Shown one piece after another: positions 19,258-27,842 of a DNA stretch of 64,000 nt. Source of the stretch: Myxococcus xanthus. GTDB taxonomy: Bacteria; Myxococcota; Myxococcia; Myxococcales; Myxococcaceae. The notes beneath the pieces are model-generated. The model ran no database searches and was not told where the DNA came from. It saw nothing but the letters and a program-made list of their open reading frames with translations. Position numbers and translations under genes: made by a program. Numbering within the stretch: position 1 is the stretch's first letter; each line of letters starts with the position of its first letter. The stretch lies in contig NZ_FNOH01000007.1 in NCBI RefSeq assembly GCF_900106535.1, positions 62,001-126,000 of the forward strand, in the 5' to 3' direction.

Positions 19258-21186
19258 CTATCTCGCGGGCTGGAGCGGCAGCTCCACCACGAAGGTGGCG
19301 CCCTCGCCGGGCTGGCTGTCCACCTGGATGGTGCCGCCCAGGGCCTCCACCAGCGTGCGCGTCACGTAGAGCCCCAGGCCCATGCCGCCGTAGTTCCGCT
19401 CGGACACGGCGCGCTCGAACTTCTGGAAGATGCGCGCGTGGGCTTCCGGGTCGATGCCAATGCCCCGGTCCTTCACCCGCAGCCGGGCGCCCATGCCCCC
19501 CGGCGCCACGTCGATGTGCACGGGTGCGCCCGCGCCGTACTTGAGCGCGTTGGACAGCAGGTTGGAGACCACCTGCTCCAGCCGCAGCCGGTCCCACACC
19601 CCTTCGAACCCTTCCGCCTGCGTGACGTGCAGCTCGCAGCCGGCGCGCGCGGCCTCCAGCTCGAAACGCGCGGCCACCTCGCTCACGAGCGAGGGCAGGT
19701 CCACCGGCTCGAACTGGAGCTTCAACCGGCCGGTGCTGATGCGCGACACGTCGAGCAGCCCGTCCACGAGCTCGGCCAGACGCGTCACCTGCCGGCGCAT
19801 GGCCTCCACCTCGCGCCCGTGACGCTGGGCCAACGCGGACTCCGGGTCCGCGTGGATGGCGCGCACGAAGGACTGGAGCCGCAGCCCCAGTGACGTCAGC
19901 GGCGTCTTCAGCTCGTGGCTGGCCACGGACAGGAACTCGTCACGGGCACGCACGGCCTCCTGGAGGTGCTGCTCCACCGTCTTCAGGCGGGTGATGTCCA
20001 GGAAGGGAATCACCACCACGGACGGATGGCCATGCATGGCGGGCAGCGTCTCCGACGAGATGCTGAGGGCGTACCGGCCCGCGGGCGTGTGCCAGTGGAC
20101 CTCCAGCCCGTCCAGCCGCTCGCCCCGGGCCGCGCGGTTGGAGGGGAGGTCATCCACGCTCAGCCGGCGGCCCTCCAGGTCCGTGACGTGGAAGTGCTCG
20201 CCATACGCGGTGGTGGGCACGTCCTTGGGGATGTGCAGGCCGTAGAGCCGGTCCGCCGCGGCGTTGGAGAAGTTGAGGTCGCCACTGGCCGGGTCCGCCA
20301 TCACCACCGGCATGGGCATCAGGTCGAGCACGGCCTCCAGCCACTTCTGCTGGCTCTCCACGGCCTGGCGCGCGAACACCTGCTCGGTGACGTCGAAGGC
20401 CAACGTCACCAGGCCGTCCACGAGGCCGCGCTCGTCGCGCAGGGGCTCGAAGATGATGTTCCAGAACCGGGTCTCGACGCGGCCGGCGCCCTCGTAGTCG
20501 ATGGTGATGGGGTACTCCCGCGCGATGGCGCGCTCGCCCGTCTCCAGCACGCCCCGGTGGAGGCTCAGCAGCTCCGGCGACAAATCCGGAATGGCCTCCT
20601 CCTGGGTGCGCCCGTTCAGCTCGCGTCCGCCCATGAGCTTCTGGAGCAGCGGGTTGGCGAACTCGTAGCGCAGCTCGTAGCCGCGCAGCACGCTGAGGGC
20701 CACCGGCGCCTGCGTGAAGACCTGGAGCAGGTTGCGCCGCTCCACCTGCGCCGCCTCACGGGCCGCCAGCTCCGCCGTCATGTCCTTGTAGGCCACGGCG
20801 AGGTGCGTGACGCCGCCGCTGGAGGCAACCAGGGGGAAGCCGGTGCAGGAGATGGCGATGCGCCGCGCCTCGGCGGGCGCGCGGACGTGCGCCAACTCCT
20901 TCACGTCGTACCAGAACACCGGCGTCTGGACGCGCTCGCCCGACACGACCCGCTGGAGCAACTTCGCGTAGCCCAACTGCGCGAGCAGTTCGTCCTTGAA
21001 GAGGCTGTACTCGGGTGGCGGCGCCGCGCCGAACATCGCCAGGAAGGCGGGGTTGGTGAGCAGACAGTGGCCGTCCGAGGTGAAGACGGCGTAGGGCACC
21101 GGTGAATGGGTGAACAGCCCTTCGAGCAGCGCGAGCGAATCCGGCACCTCGGCGAGCTGTTCGCGCAAGGAGCGGGGCTCCGTCAC
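19258..21186 (-). CDS. multi-PAS sensor histidine kinase
   Basis: 642 residues from VTEPRSLREQLAEVPD (GTG); an open frame continues upstream into sequence overlapping the divergent gene, so it is discounted. Three PAS-like domains: ~20-150 (SPVPYAVFTSDGHCLLTNPAFLAMFG), ~155-280 (QAPVALSVLRGYELRYEFANPLLQKLMG) and ~290-400 (LDLMPMPVVMADPASGDLNFSNAAADRLYG). Then HisKA with H box SVASHELKTPLTSLGLRL and a HATPase with N box LSNALKYGAG, G1 KDRGIGIDP and G2 GGMGLGLYVTRTLVEALGG. No membrane helix is seen, so it is a cytoplasmic kinase. No response regulator is adjacent, as is common in Myxococcus. Confidence 0.9.
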   Translation of the reverse strand: MTEPRSLREQLAEVPDSLALLEGLFTHSPVPYAVFTSDGHCLLTNPAFLAMFGAAPPPEYSLFKDELLAQLGYAKLLQRVVSGERVQTPVFWYDVKELAHVRAPAEARRIAISCTGFPLVASSGGVTHLAVAYKDMTAELAAREAAQVERRNLLQVFTQAPVALSVLRGYELRYEFANPLLQKLMGGRELNGRTQEEAIPDLSPELLSLHRGVLETGERAIAREYPITIDYEGAGRVETRFWNIIFEPLRDERGLVDGLVTLAFDVTEQVFARQAVESQQKWLEAVLDLMPMPVVMADPASGDLNFSNAAADRLYGLHIPKDVPTTAYGEHFHVTDLEGRRLSVDDLPSNRAARGERLDGLEVHWHTPAGRYALSISSETLPAMHGHPSVVVIPFLDITRLKTVEQHLQEAVRARDEFLSVASHELKTPLTSLGLRLQSFVRAIHADPESALAQRHGREVEAMRRQVTRLAELVDGLLDVSRISTGRLKLQFEPVDLPSLVSEVAARFELEAARAGCELHVTQAEGFEGVWDRLRLEQVVSNLLSNALKYGAGAPVHIDVAPGGMGARLRVKDRGIGIDPEAHARIFQKFERAVSERNYGGMGLGLYVTRTLVEALGGTIQVDSQPGEGATFVVELPLQPAR

Positions 21187-21369
21187 CGCGGGCCTGCTGC
21201 GCGTGTCCTGACTCCAGTGCTGACCCGTTCGCGTCGCCACGGGGCCAGGGCCTAGCAGAGCCACCCCGGGCTGCCCAGTCCACCGTTGTCCAGCCGCCTG
21301 CCCACCGCGGCCCCCTGGCACGCACATGGTGCTGGTGCTCTGGCGAGCCCATGCCAGATTGCGCGCCCC

Positions 21370-22479
21370 ATGGCGGACCACCTCAAGACCTTCTTCGACG
21401 CGCGGCTTGTCGAACGCCTCGGCGCGTCACTCCACGCCGCGGCGCCGACCTTCCCTCGCGCCGCGTTCATCCGAGAGGCCGAGAAGGGCCTGGATGGCCA
21501 TGAGTTGATGGACCGGGCGCGTCATATCGCTGGTGCGCTGCACCGTGCGCTGCCCCAAGACTACCCAGAGGCGGTGGAGGTGCTGCTGCGCTCGCTCGGC
21601 CCCCGGACGGAGGCCACGGAGGGAGGGGCCATGGCTTCCTTCTTCTATCTGCCGCACACGATTTTCGTGGCGGAGCATGGCCTGGAGCACTTCGAGCCGT
21701 CCATGCGCGCCCAGCACGTGCTCACCCAGCGATTCACCGCGGAGTTCTCCATCCGGCCCTACCTGGAGCGGCACACCGCGAAGACGCTGGCCCGCCTGCG
21801 CGAGTGGACAGAGGACCCGAGCGAGCATGTCCGGCGGCTCGTGTCAGAGGGCACGCGCACGCGCCTGCCGTGGGCCTCACGGCTGCGCGAGTTCCAGAAG
21901 GACCCCACACCGGTGCTCGCGCTGCTGGAGCGGCTGAAGGACGACCCGGCGCTTTATGTGCGCCGCTCGGTGGCCAACAACCTGAATGACATCGGCAAGG
22001 ACCACCCTGCCCTGCTGGTGCAGGTTGCGACGGCGTGGATGAAGAACGCCACGCCGGAGCGGGAGTGGCTGGTGCGCCATGCGCTGCGCTCGTCCATCAA
22101 GCGCGGAGAGCCCGCGGCGCTGGCGGTGGTGGGCGCGCGGCCGCCGTCAGGCATCGAGGCCCGCGTGACGCAGTTGCCCCGCCGCGCGGCACTGGGCAGC
22201 ACGGTGGAGGTCCACTTCGAGGTGACCAACCGCTCGAAGCAGCAGCAGACGCTGGTGGTGGACCTCGCGGTGCATTTCCAGAAGGCGAACGGCGAGGCGC
22301 GGCCCAAGGTGTTCAAGGTGCGCGAGCTGCTGCTTGGCCCGGGACAAGCGGAGACGGTGAGCAAGCGCGTCTCCTTCGCGCAGCTCTCCACACGCAAGCA
22401 CTACGCCGGGCCGCACCGCTTCGAGGCCCTGGTGAACGGACAGGGGTTGCCGCTGGGTGTCGTCGAGGTCAGCGGGTAG
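21370..22479 (+). CDS. AlkC-like HEAT-repeat DNA alkylation repair protein with C-terminal Ig-like domain
   Basis: 369 residues. The opening MADHLKTFFDARLVERLGASL and the HEAT-like helical repeats (VRRLVSEGTRTRLPWASRLREFQKDPTPVLALLERLKDDPALYVRRSVANNLNDIGKDHPALL) are those of AlkC/AlkD-type DNA glycosylases, which release 3-methyladenine-type lesions. After ~residue 255 a beta-rich region (RAALGSTVEVHFEVTNRSKQQQTLVVDLAVHFQK... RKHYAGPHRFEALVNG) looks like the Ig-like domain found in some AlkC proteins. The ATG at MADHLK matches the family's start; upstream in-frame codons overlap the divergent kinase promoter. Its stop overlaps the convergent sitI6 gene by 11 bp. Confidence 0.8.
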   Translation: MADHLKTFFDARLVERLGASLHAAAPTFPRAAFIREAEKGLDGHELMDRARHIAGALHRALPQDYPEAVEVLLRSLGPRTEATEGGAMASFFYLPHTIFVAEHGLEHFEPSMRAQHVLTQRFTAEFSIRPYLERHTAKTLARLREWTEDPSEHVRRLVSEGTRTRLPWASRLREFQKDPTPVLALLERLKDDPALYVRRSVANNLNDIGKDHPALLVQVATAWMKNATPEREWLVRHALRSSIKRGEPAALAVVGARPPSGIEARVTQLPRRAALGSTVEVHFEVTNRSKQQQTLVVDLAVHFQKANGEARPKVFKVRELLLGPGQAETVSKRVSFAQLSTRKHYAGPHRFEALVNGQGLPLGVVEVSG

Positions 22480-23191
22480 GAAGTTCCTGGCAGGCGATTC
22501 CCTCCAGCCCGAGGCGCCTCATCGCATCCACGAACCGGTCGGTCCCGATGATCATCGTCGCGAAGTTCACGAGCCGGAACGCGTCCACGTCCGCCGGGAG
22601 CGAAGCTGCGGCGAGGATGGGGGCATCGGGTCGAGCAAAGGCGTGCCGCCCACAGGTTGGACACGGCGGCGATGCGTCGGATGGGATGCAATCCGGATGC
22701 AGCAGGCCGCGTGGCTCCAGTTGGAGGTCCAACAACTCCGGTGACTCCTTCTTGCGGAATCGCAGTTCCGTTTGTCCGCCCAGCAGACCGCGTACACCTT
22801 CGGCTTGCAGGCGCTCCATCGCATCGCGGCGTACGAGCAATAGCGAAGTCCCCTGCCATGTGAATGGACCGAATTCGCCGGACGCAGTGCCAACCAATGG
22901 CCCGAAGGCCGCACCAGGCGGCAGCTCCGCATCCGGAGGAGCCAAGGAGCGTACCAGTTCCCGAAGACGGGAGAACTCCGTGAACGGCTCCGGCCGGGCC
23001 TTCTCGAACGCGGCACGCTCCGGCAGCTGCGACAGGTCCACGAGGGGATAGTGGTTCCCCCAGGAACTCCAGGTCGTGCCACAGGCGGAGCACTTCACGC
23101 CGGGCAGACACCACTTGTGCGCGGCGTTGAAGCTTCCACTGAAGGCGGCCGTTGCCGCTTCGTCTTCACGCAGCCAGAAGAATCGGGTCAT
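22469..23191 (-). CDS. sitI6: SitI6-family double-CXXCG immunity protein, second copy
   Basis: 240 residues with CSACG at 34-38 and CPTCG at 177-181, the paired CXXCG motifs of TIGR02264, and the shared C-terminal DVDAFRLVNFATMIIGTDRFVD-like segment. It starts six bases after the sitA6 stop. Identity to the first SitI6 is clearly partial outside the CXXCG and C-terminal regions, as expected for cognate-specific immunity. It overlaps the 3' end of the AlkC-like gene by 11 bp. Base composition is visibly lower in GC than the flanking genes, suggesting acquisition. Confidence 0.85.
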   Translation of the reverse strand: MTRFFWLREDEAATAAFSGSFNAAHKWCLPGVKCSACGTTWSSWGNHYPLVDLSQLPERAAFEKARPEPFTEFSRLRELVRSLAPPDAELPPGAAFGPLVGTASGEFGPFTWQGTSLLLVRRDAMERLQAEGVRGLLGGQTELRFRKKESPELLDLQLEPRGLLHPDCIPSDASPPCPTCGRHAFARPDAPILAAASLPADVDAFRLVNFATMIIGTDRFVDAMRRLGLEGIACQELPTR

Positions 23192-23197
23192 GAGTCC

Positions 23198-23863
23198 CTA
23201 CGCGCCAGGGCGGGAATAATAGGGCTGAATCGGACCACCGATGAGCTCGAAGCGATGGATCAACTCCCCCGCATGCTTGAAAATCTCCTCTGCGCTCGCG
23301 TTCCGGTTCCGGAACTCACGCCATGCTTTGTTCCACGCACCACCATTGCCAAGGGGCCCATGAATCCGCCGGTGCACGTCGCGAGGAATGGGCATGGTGT
23401 AGCTGTGGATTTTCACGCCCTGCCCTTCGAACCATCGAGCCAGGTCTTCTGCCTGCGGGAAGATGTGGTGCTTTTCCCAGCGACCGGGCGTTAGACGGTG
23501 CGACGGAGGAATGACCCGCGAGGAACCACCATTCCAGTTGGGGAAGACCATGACAGCCCCGCGCGGAAGCTGCTGCCCACCTCCCCAATTTCTCCGAGGT
23601 CCACTGCCCGGCGCTGCCGCGGCCACAGGCGGACGCGCGGGAGGAAAGCGCGCCAACTCCACTTCACCGAGCAGGTCCTCGCAGCGGTAGAAGCCACATG
23701 CGTCCCCCTCGCAAAGGAGGCTGACGCAACGGTCCTCATGCGAACCGGAGCACGCCTCCGTCGCCGCGCGCGCGCCTCGCTGAATGGGAGTCTTTGCGGT
23801 GGTGGAGCAACCCAACCAAAACGCAACAAGCAGTGAAAGACCCAAGCCAGGATGGATGCGCAT
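23198..23863 (-). CDS. sitA6: SitA6-family polymorphic toxin lipoprotein, second copy
   Basis: 221 residues. MRIHPGLGLSLLVAFWLGC is a lipoprotein signal with Cys19 at the same position as the first copy; Trp at -3 is atypical. The Cys-rich linker (CSGSHEDRCVSLLCEGDACGFYRC) and C-terminal domain are preserved: HH at 132-133 (KHHIFPQAEDLARWF), His164/His168 (DVHRRIH), GGAWNKAWREF, and the IHRFELIGGPIQPYY end. The same His and Trp-Asn positions as in the other SitA6 argue for one nuclease-like fold with diverged specificity (inference). It is co-transcribed with sitI6; no SitB gene precedes it. Local GC is lower than in neighbours. Confidence 0.85.
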   Translation of the reverse strand: MRIHPGLGLSLLVAFWLGCSTTAKTPIQRGARAATEACSGSHEDRCVSLLCEGDACGFYRCEDLLGEVELARFPPARPPVAAAAPGSGPRRNWGGGQQLPRGAVMVFPNWNGGSSRVIPPSHRLTPGRWEKHHIFPQAEDLARWFEGQGVKIHSYTMPIPRDVHRRIHGPLGNGGAWNKAWREFRNRNASAEEIFKHAGELIHRFELIGGPIQPYYSRPGA

Positions 23864-24006
23864 CTCAAGCGGACCCTATCCTGTTTGGAACGGCACGTTA
23901 CGCCACGAGGCCCTCGGCTTCTCACCTTCCGTGCCCCCTCCACCATACGAGGCACGGAACGCGTTGTTCTTCACCACGACGCGATGGGCCGCATGAGCGC
24001 ACAGCC

Positions 24007-24300
24007 TCACCGCGGTCCGAAAATCTTCACCAGCTTGTTGTAGACGCCCATCACCAGCAGGGGCGACACCCACTGACCAATGAAGCGGCTGAGGTGCGAG
24101 CGGCCCGTCACCTCCAAGACGAAGGAAGCGCCCATCGAGGCGAGGCTCGCCACCAGGAACACGTGCGAGGGCACCTTCGCCGTCTGCTGTTCAATCAAGC
24201 GCGTCAGTGACGCCTCGGCGTGCTCCGCCCGCACCACCGGGGGCACGTCCAGGTACTCATGCTCCGACGCCCGGCTCGCCGGGTTGACGTCCGTCTCCAT
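24007..24300 (-). CDS. small membrane protein, unknown
   Basis: 97 residues from METDVNPASRASEHEYLDVPP, with GGGAGG four bases before the ATG. A charged cytoplasmic N-terminal half (VVRAEHAEASLTRLIEQQTAKVP) is followed by two hydrophobic stretches, HVFLVASLASMGASFVLEV and FIGQWVSPLLVMGVYNKLV, probably a hairpin in the inner membrane. No family recognised. It sits between the second sit cassette and the divergent DUF1990 operon. Confidence 0.65.
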   Translation of the reverse strand: METDVNPASRASEHEYLDVPPVVRAEHAEASLTRLIEQQTAKVPSHVFLVASLASMGASFVLEVTGRSHLSRFIGQWVSPLLVMGVYNKLVKIFGPR

Positions 24301-24419
24301 GCGCCCTCCCAGGGCGGGCAGACAGGCCCGCCGCATGCAGCGCTCTTCCGCCGGGCCGCGCCATGCAGCCCAGCGAAGAGGTCCCCATCATGGTGTGACC
24401 GATGGAGGCAAAGGGCGAG

Positions 24420-25052
24420 ATGGCGAACGAGTCCATGCACACAGACGCCAACCAGCCAGGCGGGCTTCAGCTCCCTGAAGAAGGGGCAGGCCCCCTGCTC
24501 CAGCGCGACTACTGGGCAGTCATCCGCGACTGCCGGGTCTCCCCCGAGGAACTCATGCGCTGGGTGGCCGTGCGCTTCGCCGAGTTCGCCCCGTCCGAAC
24601 TCTGCGTCTTCGAGCGCAGTCACCCGGAACGCGGGGGCCAACCGCTGGCACTGGACGACGAGCTGACGGTGAAGATTCAGGGCGCGGGCACCTTCGCCGT
24701 GCGCGTCATCCACCAGGACGCCCAGAGCTTCACGCTCGGCACGCTCCACGGGCACCCGGAGGCGGGCCGCATCACCTTCGGCGCTTACCGGAACGCGCGC
24801 GGCGATGTCATCTTCCACATCCGCAGCCGGGCGCGCTCCGGCTCGACGTTCCACTACCTCGGCTTCGTCACCGCCGGAGACGCCATGCAGACCAACACCT
24901 GGACCGAGTTCGTCCTGCGCGCCGCGCTGACGGCCGGTGACGGGGTGCATGGCGTCATCCACGCGGACACCACCGAGTTGGAGGACGAACCGCCCGGCGG
25001 CGACACCGTCCACGGGCCCACCTTCCTGGCGCGGGGAGACGGAAGACAATGA
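24420..25052 (+). CDS. DUF1990-like protein
   Basis: 210 residues from MANESMHTDANQPGG, chosen because GGAGG lies 11 bases upstream; another ATG six codons earlier is possible. The body follows the DUF1990 pattern: YWAVIRDCRVSPEELMRWVAVRFAEFAPSELCVF, then FTLGTLHGHPEAGRITFGAYR and DVIFHIRSRARSGSTFHYLGF. DUF1990 proteins are found in bacteria and plants and have no firm function. It overlaps the next gene by ATGA, and that gene carries a second, diverged DUF1990-like half, so the two are probably a tandem duplication acting together. Confidence 0.75.
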   Translation: MANESMHTDANQPGGLQLPEEGAGPLLQRDYWAVIRDCRVSPEELMRWVAVRFAEFAPSELCVFERSHPERGGQPLALDDELTVKIQGAGTFAVRVIHQDAQSFTLGTLHGHPEAGRITFGAYRNARGDVIFHIRSRARSGSTFHYLGFVTAGDAMQTNTWTEFVLRAALTAGDGVHGVIHADTTELEDEPPGGDTVHGPTFLARGDGRQ

Positions 25053-26323
25053 TTGAGTGGCGCTGGTTCTCCGGCTGGACGGAAGAGGAAATGGTTCCCC
25101 GGCTGGCGCGGGCTCGCACGCTGGCGCGCAACTTCCCGGAGGTCTCCGGGGAGATGACGCTGCAGGGCGGGTGGAGCCAGGTCCGCTCGGAGAGCGTGCT
25201 CGGCCGCGAGTCGCCAGGGCGCCCTGTCCCGGGCGGACTCTTCGAGCGCGCCCAGCAGGTGCTGGAGACCTTCGACTTCTCCGACCCGCGCATCGTCGCC
25301 TGGCACTTCTCCGCCGAGGAGCCGATGCAGGGTCGCACGGTGCTGCTGGAGCTGCGCGCGCTGGGGCAGCAACTGCGCTACCTGTGCGGCGTGCGAGTGG
25401 GAGACACGCGCGAGGAGCACGATGAGGTGTACAGCGTCTTCGGCTTCAGCTTCGAGACGCTCCATGGACACATCGAGGCCGGGCGCGAGTGGTTCCTGCT
25501 CAAGAAGGAGCACGAGAGCGGTGAGGTGCGCTTCCACATCGAGGCGGCCTGGCGTCCCGGCCAGTTCCCTAATGGGTGGAGCCGGCTGGGCTTCGCGATG
25601 GTGGCTCCGCGCTATCAGCGCGCGTGGCACCGGCTGACGCACGTGCGGGTGCGCGAGCTGGCGTTGAAGCACCCGGAGTTCGTCGGCCAGCTCACGAGCC
25701 ACGGCCGGCTGGCGCACTCCGGCCATGCGCTGGGAACGGCCCCGGTGCAGTTCTTCGCGCAGCGGGCGCCAGGGCGACGAGAAACGCAGTTGGAGGAGGA
25801 GATAGAAGCCATGAATCGAGGACACGGGTTGAGGGCCCTGGGACTGGGCGTGCTGGCGGGAATGCGGAGCATGAGCGCGCCGGCGCTGGCGAGCCGCTGG
25901 CTGACGAAGACACAGCCCGACAGCGAGGACCGGCTCGCCAGAACCCTGGCGCATCCGTGGACACCGCGCGTGCTGGGCCTGCTCGCCGTGGGTGAGCTTG
26001 TCGCGGACAAGCTGCCGATGGCGCCCCCGCGTGTCGCCGCCGTGCCGTTGACGGGCCGGATGTTGTCGGGTGCCCTGGCCGCGGCCTCGGTGACGACCGA
26101 GCGCCAACGCGGCGGGCGGCTCGCGGCGGCGGCCCTGGGCGCCCTGGCGGCGCTGGCATCGAGCTGGGCCTTCTATTCGCTGCGGCGCACCGCCACGAAG
26201 AAGCTGGGCGTTCCGGACGTGGCCGTGGCCCTGACAGAGGACGCGCTCCTCGCGGGCCTGGCCTCGCGGCTGCTGCCCGTCAGCGAGCATCAGGCCGGGC
26301 AGGCCACGCTGTCGCCCGTGTGA
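25049..26323 (+). CDS. DUF1990-like domain fused to DUF4126-like membrane domain
   Basis: 424 residues. Residues ~1-245 resemble the preceding DUF1990 protein (VYSVFGFSFETLHGHIEAGREWF, VRFHIEAAWRPGQFPNGWSRLGFAMVAPRYQRAWHRL). Residues ~255-415 are hydrophobic and match DUF4126, with the opening LRALGLGVLAGMRSMSAPALASRWL and later GLLAVGELVADKLPMAPPR and LTEDALLAGLASRLL. The reading frame is continuous across the junction, near an internal ATG (MNRGHG) preceded by GGAGGAG, so the membrane half might also be translated separately. A fusion ties an uncharacterised soluble domain to the inner membrane; no function can be assigned. Confidence 0.75.
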   Translation: MIEWRWFSGWTEEEMVPRLARARTLARNFPEVSGEMTLQGGWSQVRSESVLGRESPGRPVPGGLFERAQQVLETFDFSDPRIVAWHFSAEEPMQGRTVLLELRALGQQLRYLCGVRVGDTREEHDEVYSVFGFSFETLHGHIEAGREWFLLKKEHESGEVRFHIEAAWRPGQFPNGWSRLGFAMVAPRYQRAWHRLTHVRVRELALKHPEFVGQLTSHGRLAHSGHALGTAPVQFFAQRAPGRRETQLEEEIEAMNRGHGLRALGLGVLAGMRSMSAPALASRWLTKTQPDSEDRLARTLAHPWTPRVLGLLAVGELVADKLPMAPPRVAAVPLTGRMLSGALAAASVTTERQRGGRLAAAALGALAALASSWAFYSLRRTATKKLGVPDVAVALTEDALLAGLASRLLPVSEHQAGQATLSPV

Positions 26324-26419
26324 GCGTCTCCGCCACGCCGCCGCGCGGCCACAGACACCCCTGAAAGCAAGCCCAACACGGCCCATGCCGGCCTCCACCG
26401 CTGGCACCCGCGCCGCGGC

Positions 26420-27742
26420 CTAGCGCCCGCGCCACGCCGCCGCGCGGGCCGCATGCACCAGCGCGGGAAGGTCCTTCACGGCCGCCCCCGCGTCGGCCCC
26501 GATTTCCACCGTGGGAACCCGCGCCCGCTCGGGAGAGAACAGGCGCGCGGGTGTCTGTCCCTGGCCGCGAAGGAGGATGAACAGCCGCAGCGCGTCCCGC
26601 AGCCGCTCCACGTCCTCGCCCTGCTCGCCTCGAGCCCGCTGCGCCGCGTTCCACAGCCGAGCCCACGCGGTCTCCTCATCCCACGTGCCCACGGGACGCT
26701 CTCGAGACAGCGCCGCCAACTGCGCGGCCAGTTCAAAGAGCCCGGCGCGCCCTTCGCCAAAAGCCTCGCAGGCCGGAAGCCGCACCTCCCCGGCCACCTC
26801 CACGCCCACACCGCGCAGCCCTACAGCCCCGTCCGTCCGCGGCTGCGGGCCAGGCGCCTCGGGCGCGAACAGCCCCGGCCCGCCCATCCGAGGCTCCGCG
26901 CCCCGCTCGAAACGCCCCTCGCGCGCCGCCAGCCACACCAACAGCGCCGGCACCTCGGCATCCGCGGGCACCACCGGGGCCAGCCGCTCCCCCAACGAAG
27001 CGCGCAGCCGCGCCCAAGCCACGCCTCGCCAGAAGGCCACGTGCAGCAGCAGCTCCGGCCCGCTGCGAGGCACCCGCTGCGGCGCGCGAGAGACGCGGGC
27101 CTGCAGGAAGCCCTTCACCTGCCCCCGCGTATCGAAGTGCTCCAGCCGCTGCCACAGCGCCGCCAGCGCCGTCTCCGCCAGCGGCAAGGCCCGCTGAAGC
27201 GCCTCCGCCTCCTCCACCGTGAAGGGCAGCACCCCTTCCGGCGCGGGCCGCTTGAAGACGTGCTCGAACACCTCCGCGGCGGCGCACGCGGCGCGCAGCT
27301 CCGGCAGGTTGCGCGGCAACAGCTCCACCGCCCGTGCCCAGATGTGCCGCCCCAGGAGCGGCCCCGCCTCCAGCACCGTCTCTTCCAACTTCAGCAGCGC
27401 CTCGCCCAGCGTCGCGGGCCGGCCCTCCGCGGGCAGCCGCTTGAAGGCCACGCGCCGCACGTCCTCCCGCAGGCGCTCCACCTCCCGCATCAGCTTCATG
27501 GGCGCGGCGTTCGCAGGCCACCCTTCCGCGGCGGCGCGGCGCTTCAGCGCGGCCAGGGTGGCGTCCACCTCTGGCTGCGTGCGCGCCACCTCCAGCAGCA
27601 GCTCGAACTGCGAGCGCACCCGCTGCTTCCAGAAGAAGGACGCCAGCATGCCGCGCAGGGCGCGATAGCGAAGACGCGTGGCCTCCAGGAGGTCCGCGCG
27701 GTCCTCCAGCCGGGCGCGCAGGTTGTCCGGGTGCGTGGCCAT
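26420..27742 (-). CDS. hypothetical protein downstream of dnaN
   Basis: 440 residues, soluble, rich in Ala, Arg, Leu and Glu with long predicted helices (ATRLRYRALRGMLASFFWKQRVRSQFELLLEVART; MKLMREVERLREDVRRVAFKRL). I recognise no family or catalytic motif. The frame has a strong third-position GC bias and no stop, so it is a genuine gene. An upstream GTG seven codons earlier lacks a ribosome site. It follows dnaN on the same strand after two GC-rich palindromes. Confidence 0.7.
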   Translation of the reverse strand: MATHPDNLRARLEDRADLLEATRLRYRALRGMLASFFWKQRVRSQFELLLEVARTQPEVDATLAALKRRAAAEGWPANAAPMKLMREVERLREDVRRVAFKRLPAEGRPATLGEALLKLEETVLEAGPLLGRHIWARAVELLPRNLPELRAACAAAEVFEHVFKRPAPEGVLPFTVEEAEALQRALPLAETALAALWQRLEHFDTRGQVKGFLQARVSRAPQRVPRSGPELLLHVAFWRGVAWARLRASLGERLAPVVPADAEVPALLVWLAAREGRFERGAEPRMGGPGLFAPEAPGPQPRTDGAVGLRGVGVEVAGEVRLPACEAFGEGRAGLFELAAQLAALSRERPVGTWDEETAWARLWNAAQRARGEQGEDVERLRDALRLFILLRGQGQTPARLFSPERARVPTVEIGADAGAAVKDLPALVHAARAAAWRGR

Positions 27743-27775
27743 GCCCTCACCATAGGAAGGCACCGGCCGGGTGTC

Positions 27776-27835
27776 AGGCCCCCAGGGGGCCTATCGCGTC
27801 ACGAGTGAACGGTGCGGGCCCTCTCGAGGGGGCCC
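27776..27835 (-). terminator. two GC-rich palindromes after dnaN
   Basis: GGGCCCTCTCGAGGGGGCCC at 27816-27835 folds into an eight-pair stem (one wobble) with a TCGA loop. AGGCCCCC-A-GGGGGCCT at 27776-27792 is a second near-perfect palindrome. They lie just past the dnaN stop in the direction of transcription. Neither has a U-tract, so they could be factor-dependent terminators or processing sites. Confidence 0.5.
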
Positions 27836-27842
27836 ACCCGAC

